From assembly GCA_016781725.1 (NCBI GenBank), contig JADDPU010000328.1:1174-13773 (forward strand): a DNA stretch of 12,600 bases. Reading direction: 5' to 3'. Below are positions 5,837-12,600 of this stretch, piece by piece. Under the pieces are notes generated by a model. The model did no database searches and was not told the DNA's origin. It worked only from the letters and a program-made list of their open reading frames with translations. The DNA is from Rubrobacter sp. GTDB taxonomy: Bacteria > Actinomycetota > Rubrobacteria > Rubrobacterales > Rubrobacteraceae. The position numbers and the translations under genes are program-made. Within the stretch, counting starts at the first letter, position 1. Each line of letters starts with the position of its first letter.

Positions 5837-6712
5837 TCAGAGATCCTCCACCCCGCACGACACAGGCCCGTAGACGCCAGAGAAAGCCACCCCGCTCTTC
5901 CGGGCGGCACTCCACGCCGCGTCCGGGTCGTCGAAGATGCCGTATACGGCCGTCCCGCTCCCGCTCATCGAAGCCCCAAGCGCCCCGTTTTCGAGGAGCT
6001 TCCGCTCCAACGCCGCCACCTCGGGCACGATTCGCGCCGTCACGGGCGCAAGGTCGTTGCCGACGGCGGCGGCGAGCGCTGGGAGGCTCCCGGACCTTAG
6101 GGCAGCGACGACCGCCTTGGCGTAGTTCGCGCTCCCCGCTGAACTCTCGTCGTCGTAGGCGCGGTAGATCCTGGCCGTCGCAGCACTCGCGGATGGCTTG
6201 GTCAAGACGAGATGGTGCTCCGGCGGCGGCGGGAGCGGCGTCAAGAGCTCCCCGGCGCCTTCCCCAAGGGCGGTCCCTCCCGAGACGCAAAACGGCACGT
6301 CGGCCCCGACCCTCGCCCCGAGCTCGCGCAGATCTTCGGCGCCAAGCCCGAGCCCGAAGAGCCGGTTCAAGCCGACGAGGACCGCAGCGGCGTCAGCCGA
6401 CCCCCCGCCCAGGCCCGCCCCGGCGGGTATCCCCTTGCGCAGCCTCACCCTGACGGGGAGCTCGTCCCCGGTTAGCTCCCGGAGCAGCCTCCAGGCGCGG
6501 TACGCAGTGTTCTCCTCCGGGGGTCCGAGCCTCGCTCCGTCGGGCTCGACGCGGAGCCCGAAACCCCCGTCCCCAACCTCGATCTCGACCTCGTCGGCGA
6601 GCGAGACGCTCTGCAAGACGGTCCTGACCTCGTGGTACCCGTCCCCGCGAAGCCCTAGCACGTCCAGCGCGTAGTTGACCTTGGCGAAGGCCCTGAAGTG
6701 AACCCTCTTCAT
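5837..6712 (-). CDS. ispE: 4-diphosphocytidyl-2-C-methyl-D-erythritol kinase
   Basis: GHMP-family kinase of the MEP pathway. It phosphorylates the 2-hydroxyl of CDP-methylerythritol with ATP on the way to isoprenoids. From the ATG at 6712 it is 291 aa, the normal family size. Seen: AFAKVNYALDVLG with the catalytic Lys 11; RGDGYHEVRTVLQ (22-34); the ATP loop PAGAGLGGGSADAA (96-109); GADVPFCVSGGTALGEG with Asp 138; and GASMSGSGTAVYGIF (246-260), the third GHMP motif. The ATG overlaps the rsmA stop as TGATG, so re-initiation without a strong Shine-Dalgarno is likely. A GTG at 6724, four codons upstream and inside rsmA, is possible but has no better ribosome-binding site. It follows rsmA, as in most actinobacteria. 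Confidence 0.96.
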   Translation of the reverse strand: MKRVHFRAFAKVNYALDVLGLRGDGYHEVRTVLQSVSLADEVEIEVGDGGFGLRVEPDGARLGPPEENTAYRAWRLLRELTGDELPVRVRLRKGIPAGAGLGGGSADAAAVLVGLNRLFGLGLGAEDLRELGARVGADVPFCVSGGTALGEGAGELLTPLPPPPEHHLVLTKPSASAATARIYRAYDDESSAGSANYAKAVVAALRSGSLPALAAAVGNDLAPVTARIVPEVAALERKLLENGALGASMSGSGTAVYGIFDDPDAAWSAARKSGVAFSGVYGPVSCGVEDL

Positions 6713-7494
6713 CAGAGCGCCCACGACAGCGCCCGGTACAGCGCCACGAAGTCCTCCGGGCTAAGCTCCTCGGCCCTCGCGTTCGGCCCGTGGCCCAAAG
6801 AGAGGAGAACCCGCGGGGCGCCGGCCCGCGCCGGCTCCGGCAGGTTGTTGACGAGGCGCTTGCGGCGGCTCCTGAACGCCCCGATCACGAGCTTCTTGAC
6901 CCGCCCGTAGTCGCCCGGTGGATCTCCTCTGCGCTCCATCTCCACGACCGCCGATTGTACCCTTGGCGGCGGCTCGAACACGGTCGGTGGGACCCTGTGC
7001 AGGATCCTCACCCGCGCCAGCAACTGCGCCAGCACAGCGTAGGCCCCGTAGTCTTTGGTGCCCCGCCCGGCGGCCATCCGCCGCGCCACCTCGAGTTGCA
7101 CCATGAAACGAAGCGTCTTTAAACCCTCGACCTCTTCGAGCAGCATGAGCACGAGCGGGGAGGCGACGTTGTAGGGCAGGTTGGCCACGAGCTTGTTCGG
7201 CGTGGGGTCGATGCTCGAGTAATCGAAGCGGAGGGCGTCGCCCTCGTGAACCCGCACGTTCCGGAGGCCGCCTACGGCGTCGCGCAGGGCGGGGAGGACG
7301 TCGGGGTCGATCTCCACCGCGTGCACCAGCCTGGCCTTCTCGGCGAGAAAGGCGGTAAGAAACCCGCGTCCGGGTCCGACCTCGAGGACCACGTCCTCCT
7401 CCGTTACGCCGGAGACGACTCTGCGGGCGGTGTTAGGGTCCTTGAGAAAGTGCTGGCCGAAGCGCTTTTTCGGGAAGTCGGCTGGGGGGCTCAA
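6712..7494 (-). CDS. rsmA: 16S rRNA (adenine1518-N6/adenine1519-N6)-dimethyltransferase
   Basis: Dimethylates two adjacent adenines in the loop of helix 45 of 16S rRNA, late in 30S assembly; loss gives kasugamycin resistance in E. coli (hence ksgA). It is 260 aa. Seen: KKRFGQHFLKDPN at the N-terminus; the SAM motif LEVGPGRGFLT (37-47); acidic residues EIDPD (61-65); EGDALRFD (84-91); and the catalytic NLPYN (105-109). After these come the substrate-binding FEPPPRVQSAVV (173-184) and the small C-terminal helical domain with FRSRRKRLVNNL. The start is TTG (7494-7492), the only start codon between the tatD stop and the conserved core. No Shine-Dalgarno is visible, so translation probably depends on ribosomes finishing tatD 9 bases upstream. 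Its 3' end overlaps ispE. Confidence 0.96.
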   Translation of the reverse strand: MSPPADFPKKRFGQHFLKDPNTARRVVSGVTEEDVVLEVGPGRGFLTAFLAEKARLVHAVEIDPDVLPALRDAVGGLRNVRVHEGDALRFDYSSIDPTPNKLVANLPYNVASPLVLMLLEEVEGLKTLRFMVQLEVARRMAAGRGTKDYGAYAVLAQLLARVRILHRVPPTVFEPPPRVQSAVVEMERRGDPPGDYGRVKKLVIGAFRSRRKRLVNNLPEPARAGAPRVLLSLGHGPNARAEELSPEDFVALYRALSWAL

Positions 7495-7503
7495 CGAGAG
7501 GCT

Positions 7504-8262
7504 TCAGATCTCGAGCGGCAGGCCGAAGAGGTTGCGGGCGTTACGGGTGGTCAGGGTGGCGAGCTCCTCGTCCTCGACCCCAAGCCTCTCGGCGATGAAG
7601 TCGGCGGTGTGGACGACGTTGCGCGGCGCGTTCCTCCGGCCGCGCAGGGGCTGGGGACTCAGGTAAGGGGCGTCCGTCTCAACCACGATACGTTCGGTGT
7701 CCATCAGGCTCAGCACCCTGGCCGTCTCGCTGTTGTTGTAGGTGACGTTTCCGGCGAGGCCGATGTAGTAGCCGCGCTCCCTCGCCTCCCTGACCTCGCG
7801 CTCGCCGCCCTCGAAGCAGTGGAGGACGACCGGGACCCTGGCGCTCCCGAGGCAAGCCATCGTGTCGGCGAAGGCATCGCGAGAGTGAATCACCAGCGGA
7901 AGGCGGGTGTCGTTGGCGAGCGAGATCACATCCTCAAAGAGCGCCCACTGGATCTCCGCCGACCAGTCGTTTCTGTAGTAGTCGAGCCCGACCTCGCCAA
8001 GGGCGACGATCCCCGGCGACTCCGAGAGCTCCGCCAGCGCCTCGAGGTCGGCGGCCGTGTACGTTCCCGCGTTGTGCGGGTGTATCCCCGCCGTCGAGTA
8101 CACGTTGGGCAACACCGCAGCCAACTGCGCCCCGCGCTGGGAGTCCGCAACGTCGGTCCCGATGTTCACAACGGCCCCTACGCCCGCCTCCGCGGCGTCC
8201 CTCACGGCCTCCTCAGGCGAGACCTCCAGCCGCAAAAGGTGCGTGTGCGAGTCCACGAGCAT
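7504..8262 (-). CDS. tatD: TatD-family metal-dependent deoxyribonuclease
   Basis: Amidohydrolase-fold nuclease of the TatD family; characterised members act as 3'-5' exonucleases and in DNA repair or degradation. From the ATG at 8262 it is 252 aa (usual 250-265) and begins MLVDSHTHL as most family members do. Metal ligands are all present: His 6 and His 8; Glu 90 in GEVGLDYY; His 126 in LVIHSRDA; His 148 in VLHCFEG; and Asp 197 in ETDAPYLSP. GIHPHN at 59-64 is also conserved. An ATG at 8271 would add three residues but lies almost on top of the GGGAGAGGGG ribosome-binding site; the ATG at 8262 is 9 bases from it. It heads a tatD-rsmA-ispE series. Confidence 0.95.
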   Translation of the reverse strand: MLVDSHTHLLRLEVSPEEAVRDAAEAGVGAVVNIGTDVADSQRGAQLAAVLPNVYSTAGIHPHNAGTYTAADLEALAELSESPGIVALGEVGLDYYRNDWSAEIQWALFEDVISLANDTRLPLVIHSRDAFADTMACLGSARVPVVLHCFEGGEREVREARERGYYIGLAGNVTYNNSETARVLSLMDTERIVVETDAPYLSPQPLRGRRNAPRNVVHTADFIAERLGVEDEELATLTTRNARNLFGLPLEI

Positions 8263-8284
8263 AGCACCCATCCCCTCTCCCGAG

Positions 8285-8316
8285 AGCCCTCAGCGGAGGG
8301 CATTATACAGAGGGCT
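8285..8316 (-). promoter_or_regulatory. -10 box and repeated GAGGGC elements before tatD
   Basis: A perfect TATAAT lies on the minus strand at 8307-8302, about 40 bases before the tatD ATG; no good -35 is visible 16-18 bases upstream. GAGGGC occurs at 8296-8301 and 8310-8315, and its complement GCCCTC at 8286-8291. GCCCTC/GAGGGC forms a perfect 6-bp stem with a 4-base loop (8286-8301) in the presumed 5' leader. The alternative pairing, AGCCCTC (8285-8291) with GAGGGCT (8310-8316), would sequester the -10 region in DNA symmetry. Confidence 0.5.
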
Positions 8317-8379
8317 GTGGCCCGGCGAAGCCAGAGCCGAGGGTCGTAAACGGTCCCCGACTCTTGTTGAAAGGCGGGA

Positions 8380-8402
8380 GCTGGCGTTCCCTCATCGCCA
8401 GC
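8380..8402 (-). terminator. Hairpin over the stop codon of the broken phosphotransferase gene
   Basis: GCTGGCG (8380-8386) and CGCCAGC (8396-8402) are perfect complements with a 9-base loop that contains the stop codon at 8392-8394. On the minus strand it is followed by TCCCGCCTTTC, a weak T run at best. It may be a remnant terminator isolating tatD from upstream transcription. Confidence 0.35.
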
Positions 8403-8909
8403 CGGTTCTCCGCGCCAACCAGGCCCTGGCCGCCTGGCCCTGCGCCGCCTGGAACGCCCGCAGAGTGGGCAACCCCGGTGGTGCGGGCCGCAGACCCTCC
8501 CCCGTAAAGAACCCGGCGACCACGGCGGTGACGGCCTCGGGGTCGGCGGAGCGCCCGTGCGAATGACGGTCCAACAACGCTTCCGGGAGCGGGCCGCCCT
8601 GCATCGCCACGCTCGGGGCGAAGAAGACCGCGTCGACCCAGGAGACCCCAGCGCGGGCGTGCGGCCAGTCCACCACAAGGACACCGTCTTCCGGCGTCAG
8701 CAGCAAGTTGTCCGCCCTCAGGCGGAAACCCGGCGTCCGCTCTCGGTCCGAAGCCGCGCGGCCACGCCCGGGGAGAAGCCGGCCAGCTGAGACTCAGCCC
8801 GGACGACGGCGCTGCCTAGCCTGTCTTCCACGGCCGCCCGCACACGCTGCGGAACCTCCGACCAGTCGAGCCGGAGCCCTACCGAGTCCGGTGGCCTCGA
8901 TCCTCCCAC
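8392..8909 (-). pseudogene. Aminoglycoside-phosphotransferase-like gene with an internal deletion and frameshift
   Basis: Two pieces of one APH/choline-kinase-fold family protein lie in different frames. The 5' piece (GTG 8909 to stop 8718-8720) reads LDWSEVPQRVRAAVEDRLGS ... LAGFSPGVAARLRTESGRRV, the usual N-terminus with the glycine-rich nucleotide loop. It then runs into a stop. The 3' piece (readable from about 8721 to stop 8392) starts at LRADNLLLTPEDGVLVVDWP, the end of the catalytic loop and the metal-binding Asp. It runs to a normal C-terminus, AFQAAQGQAARAWLARRTGW. Missing are the lysine strand, the whole hinge region and the HxD catalytic Asp, by my estimate 110-130 residues. A functional kinase is excluded unless the assembly is wrong. 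A TAGACT box lies 6 bases before the GTG and could be a relic leaderless promoter. The original substrate is unknown. Confidence 0.75.
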
Positions 8910-9135
8910 GCCCCCAGTCTACCCCGCACGAGGCCAAGGAACCGCGTCGCGCACGGCCCTTCCCAGACCCCGGCGAACGCGTGAGCGAGAGGCACGCAGC
9001 GCCCGGCAAGAGCGGCGCAAGGACGCGCCGAGCTCAGCGGACGAGCCACAGGCGCATCAAGTCAATTTCGGCGCAAGATCTGCGTGGGGGAGCGGCCAGT
9101 AAGGGCAAACCGACGTTCACACCGACCGGGAGAGG
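8910..9135. other. Intergenic stretch between rsmI and the broken gene
   Basis: No open frame with recognisable protein features, no RNA gene and no clear promoter could be supported here. TTGACT at 9065-9060 (minus) resembles a -35 box but has no matching -10. In many actinobacteria metG stands between rsmI and tatD; nothing in this stretch resembles a methionyl-tRNA synthetase fragment. Confidence 0.5.
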
Positions 9136-9936
9136 TCAGGCTCCTACGAGCCGGTCGTAGATCTCGGACCGCCGCCACCCCGACCCTTTGGCCGCCTTTG
9201 CCGCCGCCCGAGAAGGACTCTCACCGTCTGCAACGTACCTTCGCGCCAGCTCCACAGTCCCGTCGAAGCCTACCGGCCCGGCCTCGGTCCCGCCCCGCAC
9301 GACCAGCACGACCTCGCCCTTCGCCCCGCCCGAGAAGCGCCGCGCCGTCTCCTCCGCCGTGCCCCGAACTACCTCCTCGTGCAGCTTGGTCAATTCCCGG
9401 CACACCGCGACCCGCAGCCCCGCCGGCAGCTCCCCGAGCGTCTTGCCCAGTCGGTGCGGCGACTCGAAGAGCACGAAGGTGGAAGGCTCGCTCGCGATAC
9501 GCTCCAGGAGCTCCTTCCGTTCGTGGCCCTTGCGCGGCGGGAAGCCGGCGAAGACAACAGTATCGGCCGGCAGACCCGAGGCCACGAGGGCGGTGGTAAG
9601 GGCAGAGGGCCCGGGTAGGGCTTCTACCCCGACGCCGGCCTCGATGCAAGCCCGCACGAGCCTGTAGCCGGGGTCTGAGACCAGCGGTGTTCCGGCGTCC
9701 GTAACGAGGGCGAGGCGCTCCGTCTTCGCCCGCTCGGCCAGCTCGGGGGCCAGGCGCTCCTCGTTGTGCTCGTGGTAGGCGACCAGGTCTTTCTTTATGT
9801 CGTAGTGGGAGAGCAGGCGCCCGGTGCGCCTGGTGTCCTCGCAGGCCACGAGGTCGGCCTCCCGCAGGTAGCGCAGAGAGCGCAGGGTGATGTCTTCCAG
9901 GTTTCCTATCGGGGTTGGGACGACCGCGAGCGTCAC
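9136..9936 (-). CDS. rsmI: 16S rRNA (cytidine1402-2'-O)-methyltransferase
   Basis: Adds the 2'-O-methyl group to C1402 in the decoding centre of 16S rRNA, using SAM. It belongs to the tetrapyrrole-methylase fold family. It is 266 aa, slightly shorter than E. coli RsmI (286). Seen: VPTPIGNLEDITLR (6-19); ACEDTRRTGRLL (31-42); YHEHNE (54-59); the DAGTPLVSDPG signature (80-90); the LPGPSA loop (107-112); FAGFPPRKG (129-137); FESPHR (157-162); and CRELTKLHEEVVRG (179-192). The C-terminal 40 residues look like the usual small helical domain. The start is GTG 9936-9934, with GGTGG 7 bases upstream overlapping the end of the ROK gene. It is 3 bases from the ROK stop, so it is the third gene of a recJ-ROK-rsmI operon. 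Confidence 0.96.
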   Translation of the reverse strand: MTLAVVPTPIGNLEDITLRSLRYLREADLVACEDTRRTGRLLSHYDIKKDLVAYHEHNEERLAPELAERAKTERLALVTDAGTPLVSDPGYRLVRACIEAGVGVEALPGPSALTTALVASGLPADTVVFAGFPPRKGHERKELLERIASEPSTFVLFESPHRLGKTLGELPAGLRVAVCRELTKLHEEVVRGTAEETARRFSGGAKGEVVLVVRGGTEAGPVGFDGTVELARRYVADGESPSRAAAKAAKGSGWRRSEIYDRLVGA

Positions 9937-9939
9937 CCT

Positions 9940-10893
9940 CTACCCACCAAGCACGTACTCCCCGGTGAAGGCGTCCCTGGCCAGAGCGGCGGCGCCGAGG
10001 ACGCCGGACTTGGGCCCGAGGGTCGCCACCTTGATCTCCGCCAGGTCGCGCGACGGGGGTCTGGCGCGCAGCATTACCTCCCTGCGGGCGGCCTTCAGGA
10101 TCAACTCCCCCGCCTCCATGACCCCGCCGCCGACGGCCACGATCTCCGGGTTGAAGATGTTGACGAACCCGGCGAGCCCCACGCCGAGCCAAGTCCCGGT
10201 CTCCTCCAGCACCGAGAGCGCCAGCTCGTCCCCTTCGCGCGCGAGCTCGGTGACGTCCTCGCCCAAGACCCGGCGCTTGGCGGCGAGGCGTCCCAGGGCC
10301 GAGTCCGGGTGCTCGATGGCGGCCTCGCGGGCGCGGCGCCCGATGGCGGTGCCCGAGGCGAGGGCTTCGAGGCAGCCGCGGTTGCCGCAGGCGCAGCGCG
10401 GTCCCGTGGCCTGGACCGTCACGTGGCCGAGCTCGCCGCCCGATCCCTGCGCCCCGCGCATCAGGACGCCGTGGGTGATGACGCCAGCGCCGATGCCTGT
10501 TCCGAGCGTGATGAAGACCAGATGGTCCACCTCGCTGCCCACCCCGAAGCGAAACTCCCCCCAGGCGGCGGCGTTGCCGTCGTTCTCTATGGTTAGGGGC
10601 AGCCCGATCTTCGGCTCCAGCTCGTCTTTGAGCGGGATGCCCTCGACGGCGTGCAGATTCGGGGAGAAGATCACTTTGTTCTCCTGGGCGAGGATGAGGC
10701 CAGGCACGGCCAGGCACACGCCCCCGACCTCGGGGCCGTCCCCCACCTCGGAGACGGCCCCCGCGATGGCCTCGACGAGCTTCTCGGGCGAGTGAGGCGT
10801 CGGGTAGCGTACCTCATCCAGTATCTTGCCCTCAGGGGTTACGACCCCGGCGGCGATCTTGGTGCCCCCCACGTCCACCCCGATTGCGTTCAT
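9940..10893 (-). CDS. ROK-family sugar kinase, probably glucokinase
   Basis: Cytoplasmic kinase that probably phosphorylates glucose at C6. ROK members can also use other hexoses, N-acetyl sugars or polyphosphate, so the substrate is inferred. It is 317 aa, the normal length. Seen: the phosphate loop DVGGTKIAAGVV (7-18); ENDGNAAAWGE (103-113) with the catalytic Asp 105; the second phosphate motif LGTGIGAGVI (130-139); and the ROK signature GGELGHVTV (152-160). The zinc site is CACGNRGCLEALASG (167-181): His 157 with Cys 167, 169 and 174. GGGVMEAG (255-262) closes the adenosine side. No N-terminal HTH is present, so it is a kinase and not a ROK repressor. ATG 10893 is 3 bases from the recJ stop and the Shine-Dalgarno is poor (GGGGCTAGGAC), so translation is probably coupled. 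Confidence 0.9.
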   Translation of the reverse strand: MNAIGVDVGGTKIAAGVVTPEGKILDEVRYPTPHSPEKLVEAIAGAVSEVGDGPEVGGVCLAVPGLILAQENKVIFSPNLHAVEGIPLKDELEPKIGLPLTIENDGNAAAWGEFRFGVGSEVDHLVFITLGTGIGAGVITHGVLMRGAQGSGGELGHVTVQATGPRCACGNRGCLEALASGTAIGRRAREAAIEHPDSALGRLAAKRRVLGEDVTELAREGDELALSVLEETGTWLGVGLAGFVNIFNPEIVAVGGGVMEAGELILKAARREVMLRARPPSRDLAEIKVATLGPKSGVLGAAALARDAFTGEYVLGG

Positions 10894-10896
10894 GTC

Positions 10897-12558
10897 CTAG
10901 CCCCGCCTCCAGTCCACTACCTCGAGTTCGGCCTGGCCCGAGTACCGGCTGCGGCCTACCGTGTAGGCCGCACTAAAGAGCCCGGTCGGCAACTCGTCCG
11001 GCTCGCCGGCCATCTTCGCCTTAACGCCGCCGGGCAGCTCGAGGAGGTTCATGCCCTCCCAGATCTTGCGCGAGCCCTCGACGCGCAACCCTTCGCTAAC
11101 GAAGACCGGGCGGTAGTTGCCGCTGCCGAACGGGGCGAGTTGCTCGTGCCACTCGAGCAGGCCGCCCGAGACGCTCTCGAGCGGTATCACGGCGTCGATC
11201 TCTATGGCGGGCGCGAAGATCTCCGGGTTCTCCTCTTCCTGTGCTCTGACCTCCTCGTTAACGCCGGCGACGAAGGCGTCGAGGTTGCCCGGCTTCACCG
11301 AGAGGCCCGCGGCCTTGCGGTGGCCGCCCCACTCCCCCATCAGGTGCCTCACGGCGTAGAGCGCGCCGTAGAGGTCGACGTCGGTCTCCCCGGCGCGGGC
11401 CGAGCCGCCGTAGGAGTCGTCGGCCCGGCGCGTCAGGATGGCGGCCGGCCTTCCCGTGGCGCCCGCCACCCGGCCCGCTATAAGCCCGGCGAGCCCCCCC
11501 GTCTCCTCCGAGACCACCACCTTGAAGTCCTGCTCCGGGTCAACCTCGGCCAGCGCCCGCTCGACTGCGTATTTGGTCCGCCGCTGGCGCTCGGCGTTCA
11601 GCTGGTTGAGGAGGGAGGCGATCCGCAACGCCTCCCTGCGGTCCTGCGTGAGCAGCAGGTCGAGGGCCGGGCGCGGGTTCTTTATCCTGCCGATGGAGTT
11701 GATGCGCGGTCCGAGCCTCCACCCGAGGTCCCCCTCGTCCAGCTCCCCCCGCACCCCGGCCACCTTGACGAGCGCCTCGATACCGGGCCTGGCGCCGCCC
11801 GCTAGGAGCCCCCTGTTGATGTGCTTGAGCCCCATCCGGGCGAGCGCCCGGTTGTCCCCGACCAGCGGGGCGATGTCGACGACGGTACCTACGGAGACGA
11901 GGTCGAGGAGCCTCCCCAACCGCTTCTTCCCTTCCGCGTCGCCGAGCTCGCGGGCGACGGCCCAGGCGAACTTCCACGCCACCCCGACCCCGGCCAGAGG
12001 ATCGTCGGGGTTCCAGAGCTTCGGGTCGATGACGGCGACGGCTGCGTCCGGCGGGTCTTCCGGCGGGATGTGGTGGTCCGTCACGATGGCATCCATGCCG
12101 AGGTCGCTCGCCAGCGCCACCTCCCTGCGGTTGGAGATGCCGCAGTCGGCGGTGATCAAGAGGTCGACACCCTCCGCGAAGAGGTCGCGCACGTAGGGCT
12201 CCAGGAGCCCGTAGCCCGTCTGGCGCGTCGGCAGCCCGACGGTCAGGTTGTCGGTGTAGTTGGAGAGCGCGAGGTAGAGCACGGCGGCCGAGGTGATCCC
12301 GTCGGTGTCGTAGTCGCCGAAGACCCCGATCCGCTCCCCTTCCTTCACTGCCCGCGCAACCCGCCGGGCCGCCACCCGCCAGGCCTCCTCCTCGGGCATC
12401 CCGATGGCCGCGAGCGAAGGGAAAAGGAAGTCCTCGGCGACCTCGGGAGCCACGCCGCGGTTGGCCAGCACGCGGGCGCAGAGGGGATCCACCCCCGCCG
12501 CCTGCGAAAGCTCGGATACCACCTCAGCATCCGGCTCGAGAAGCCGCCAACGCGCCAA
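10897..12558 (-). CDS. recJ: Single-stranded-DNA-specific 5'-3' exonuclease RecJ
   Basis: Degrades single-stranded DNA 5' to 3' in recombination (RecF pathway), mismatch and base-excision repair. It is about 553 aa (E. coli 577). Seen, counting from TTG 12561: ANRGVAPEVAEDFLFPSL (33-50); DHH motifs FGDYDTDGITS (81-91), TADCGISN (137-144), the name motif TDHH (161-164), AGVGVAWK (190-197) and DLVSVGTVVDIAPL (220-233). GPRINSIGRI (284-293) ends the DHH domain. The DHHA1 domain carries GGHRKAAGL (412-420) and is followed by a C-terminal OB-like domain to WRRG. The segment usually reading WHxGVIGIVASRL is here GGLAGLIAGRV (355-365). Two TTG codons stand at 12561 and 12558; GGGAGG (12570-12565) is 3 and 6 bases away, so the second is preferred. 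Any promoter lies beyond the window or in its last 30 bases, where none is clear. Confidence 0.94.
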   Translation of the reverse strand: MARWRLLEPDAEVVSELSQAAGVDPLCARVLANRGVAPEVAEDFLFPSLAAIGMPEEEAWRVAARRVARAVKEGERIGVFGDYDTDGITSAAVLYLALSNYTDNLTVGLPTRQTGYGLLEPYVRDLFAEGVDLLITADCGISNRREVALASDLGMDAIVTDHHIPPEDPPDAAVAVIDPKLWNPDDPLAGVGVAWKFAWAVARELGDAEGKKRLGRLLDLVSVGTVVDIAPLVGDNRALARMGLKHINRGLLAGGARPGIEALVKVAGVRGELDEGDLGWRLGPRINSIGRIKNPRPALDLLLTQDRREALRIASLLNQLNAERQRRTKYAVERALAEVDPEQDFKVVVSEETGGLAGLIAGRVAGATGRPAAILTRRADDSYGGSARAGETDVDLYGALYAVRHLMGEWGGHRKAAGLSVKPGNLDAFVAGVNEEVRAQEEENPEIFAPAIEIDAVIPLESVSGGLLEWHEQLAPFGSGNYRPVFVSEGLRVEGSRKIWEGMNLLELPGGVKAKMAGEPDELPTGLFSAAYTVGRSRYSGQAELEVVDWRRG

Positions 12559-12600
12559 CAAAGTCCTCCCTACGCCGAAAACCCCAACCTCAGAGTATCG

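Noticed and set aside
5027..6100. 357-aa plus-strand open frame spanning the glmU start, tRNA-Gln and ispE end
   Set aside because: It runs through the tRNA gene on the opposite strand and has no domain signal.
7246..8349. 367-aa plus-strand open frame opposite rsmA and tatD
   Set aside because: Antisense of genes with complete catalytic motifs; no ribosome-binding site or domain pattern.
8202..8684. 160-aa minus-strand open frame overlapping the broken phosphotransferase and tatD
   Set aside because: Composition and content show it is an out-of-frame reading of the phosphotransferase 3' piece and the tatD leader.
9037..9065. Minus-strand TTGACT as a promoter for the broken gene
   Set aside because: No -10-like sequence lies 16-18 bases downstream, and the site is about 150 bases from the gene start.
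9144..9160. CTACGA/TCGTAG hairpin at the end of rsmI as a terminator
   Set aside because: It lies inside the last codons of rsmI, has only a 6-bp stem and is not followed by a T run.
9221..10717. 498-aa minus-strand open frame across the ROK kinase and rsmI
   Set aside because: Alternative frame of two clearly conserved genes; the product is Arg/Gly-rich with no recognisable fold, an effect of high GC.
1..12600. Mobile element, CRISPR, defence or phage content
   Set aside because: No transposase, integrase, Cas, toxin-antitoxin or repeat array was recognisable; apart from the broken gene and the GNAT/GntR pair the block is conserved housekeeping.

Overview
The window is GC-rich, with short intergenic spaces and many GTG or TTG starts. 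It is a housekeeping block of a high-GC bacterium. The order rsmI–tatD–rsmA–ispE–tRNA-Gln–glmU–prs–rplY–pth is the actinobacterial arrangement. The sequence style, the long acidic-tailed bL25 and the absence of mfd and rpf make a deep-branching actinobacterium of the Rubrobacter type my best guess. That placement is inference; no marker in the window proves it.

Region by region. Bases 1-196 hold no gene I can support. At 197-799 (minus) is a GNAT-type acetyltransferase. It diverges from a GntR-family regulator at 894-1844 (plus), and an AT-rich, repeat-rich control region lies between them (827-893). The regulator converges on a long minus-strand series. In transcription order this reads recJ, a ROK sugar kinase and rsmI (3-base gaps); then a broken phosphotransferase gene; then tatD, rsmA and ispE; then tRNA-Gln(TTG), glmU, prs, rplY and pth. 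Good TATAAT boxes lie before tatD and before the tRNA, and a GC-rich hairpin follows ispE, so there are probably at least three transcription units.

How the genes work together. RecJ serves DNA repair and recombination. RsmI and RsmA methylate 16S rRNA, bL25 binds 5S rRNA, Pth recycles peptidyl-tRNA and tRNA-Gln supplies decoding. GlmU makes UDP-GlcNAc for the cell wall, IspE makes isoprenoid precursors, Prs makes PRPP for nucleotides, and the ROK kinase feeds sugars into metabolism. TatD is a metal-dependent nuclease.

The unusual points are not a new defence or mobile system; I found none. They are: (1) the shared control region of the GNAT/GntR pair, and the unassigned effector domain of the regulator; (2) pth, which has no ATG, GTG or TTG in any frame between the rplY stop and its conserved core; (3) an aminoglycoside-phosphotransferase-like gene that has lost its middle, at a place where many actinobacteria carry metG; (4) a Prs with a non-classical PRPP loop. 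No mobile element, CRISPR array, attachment site or origin was seen.
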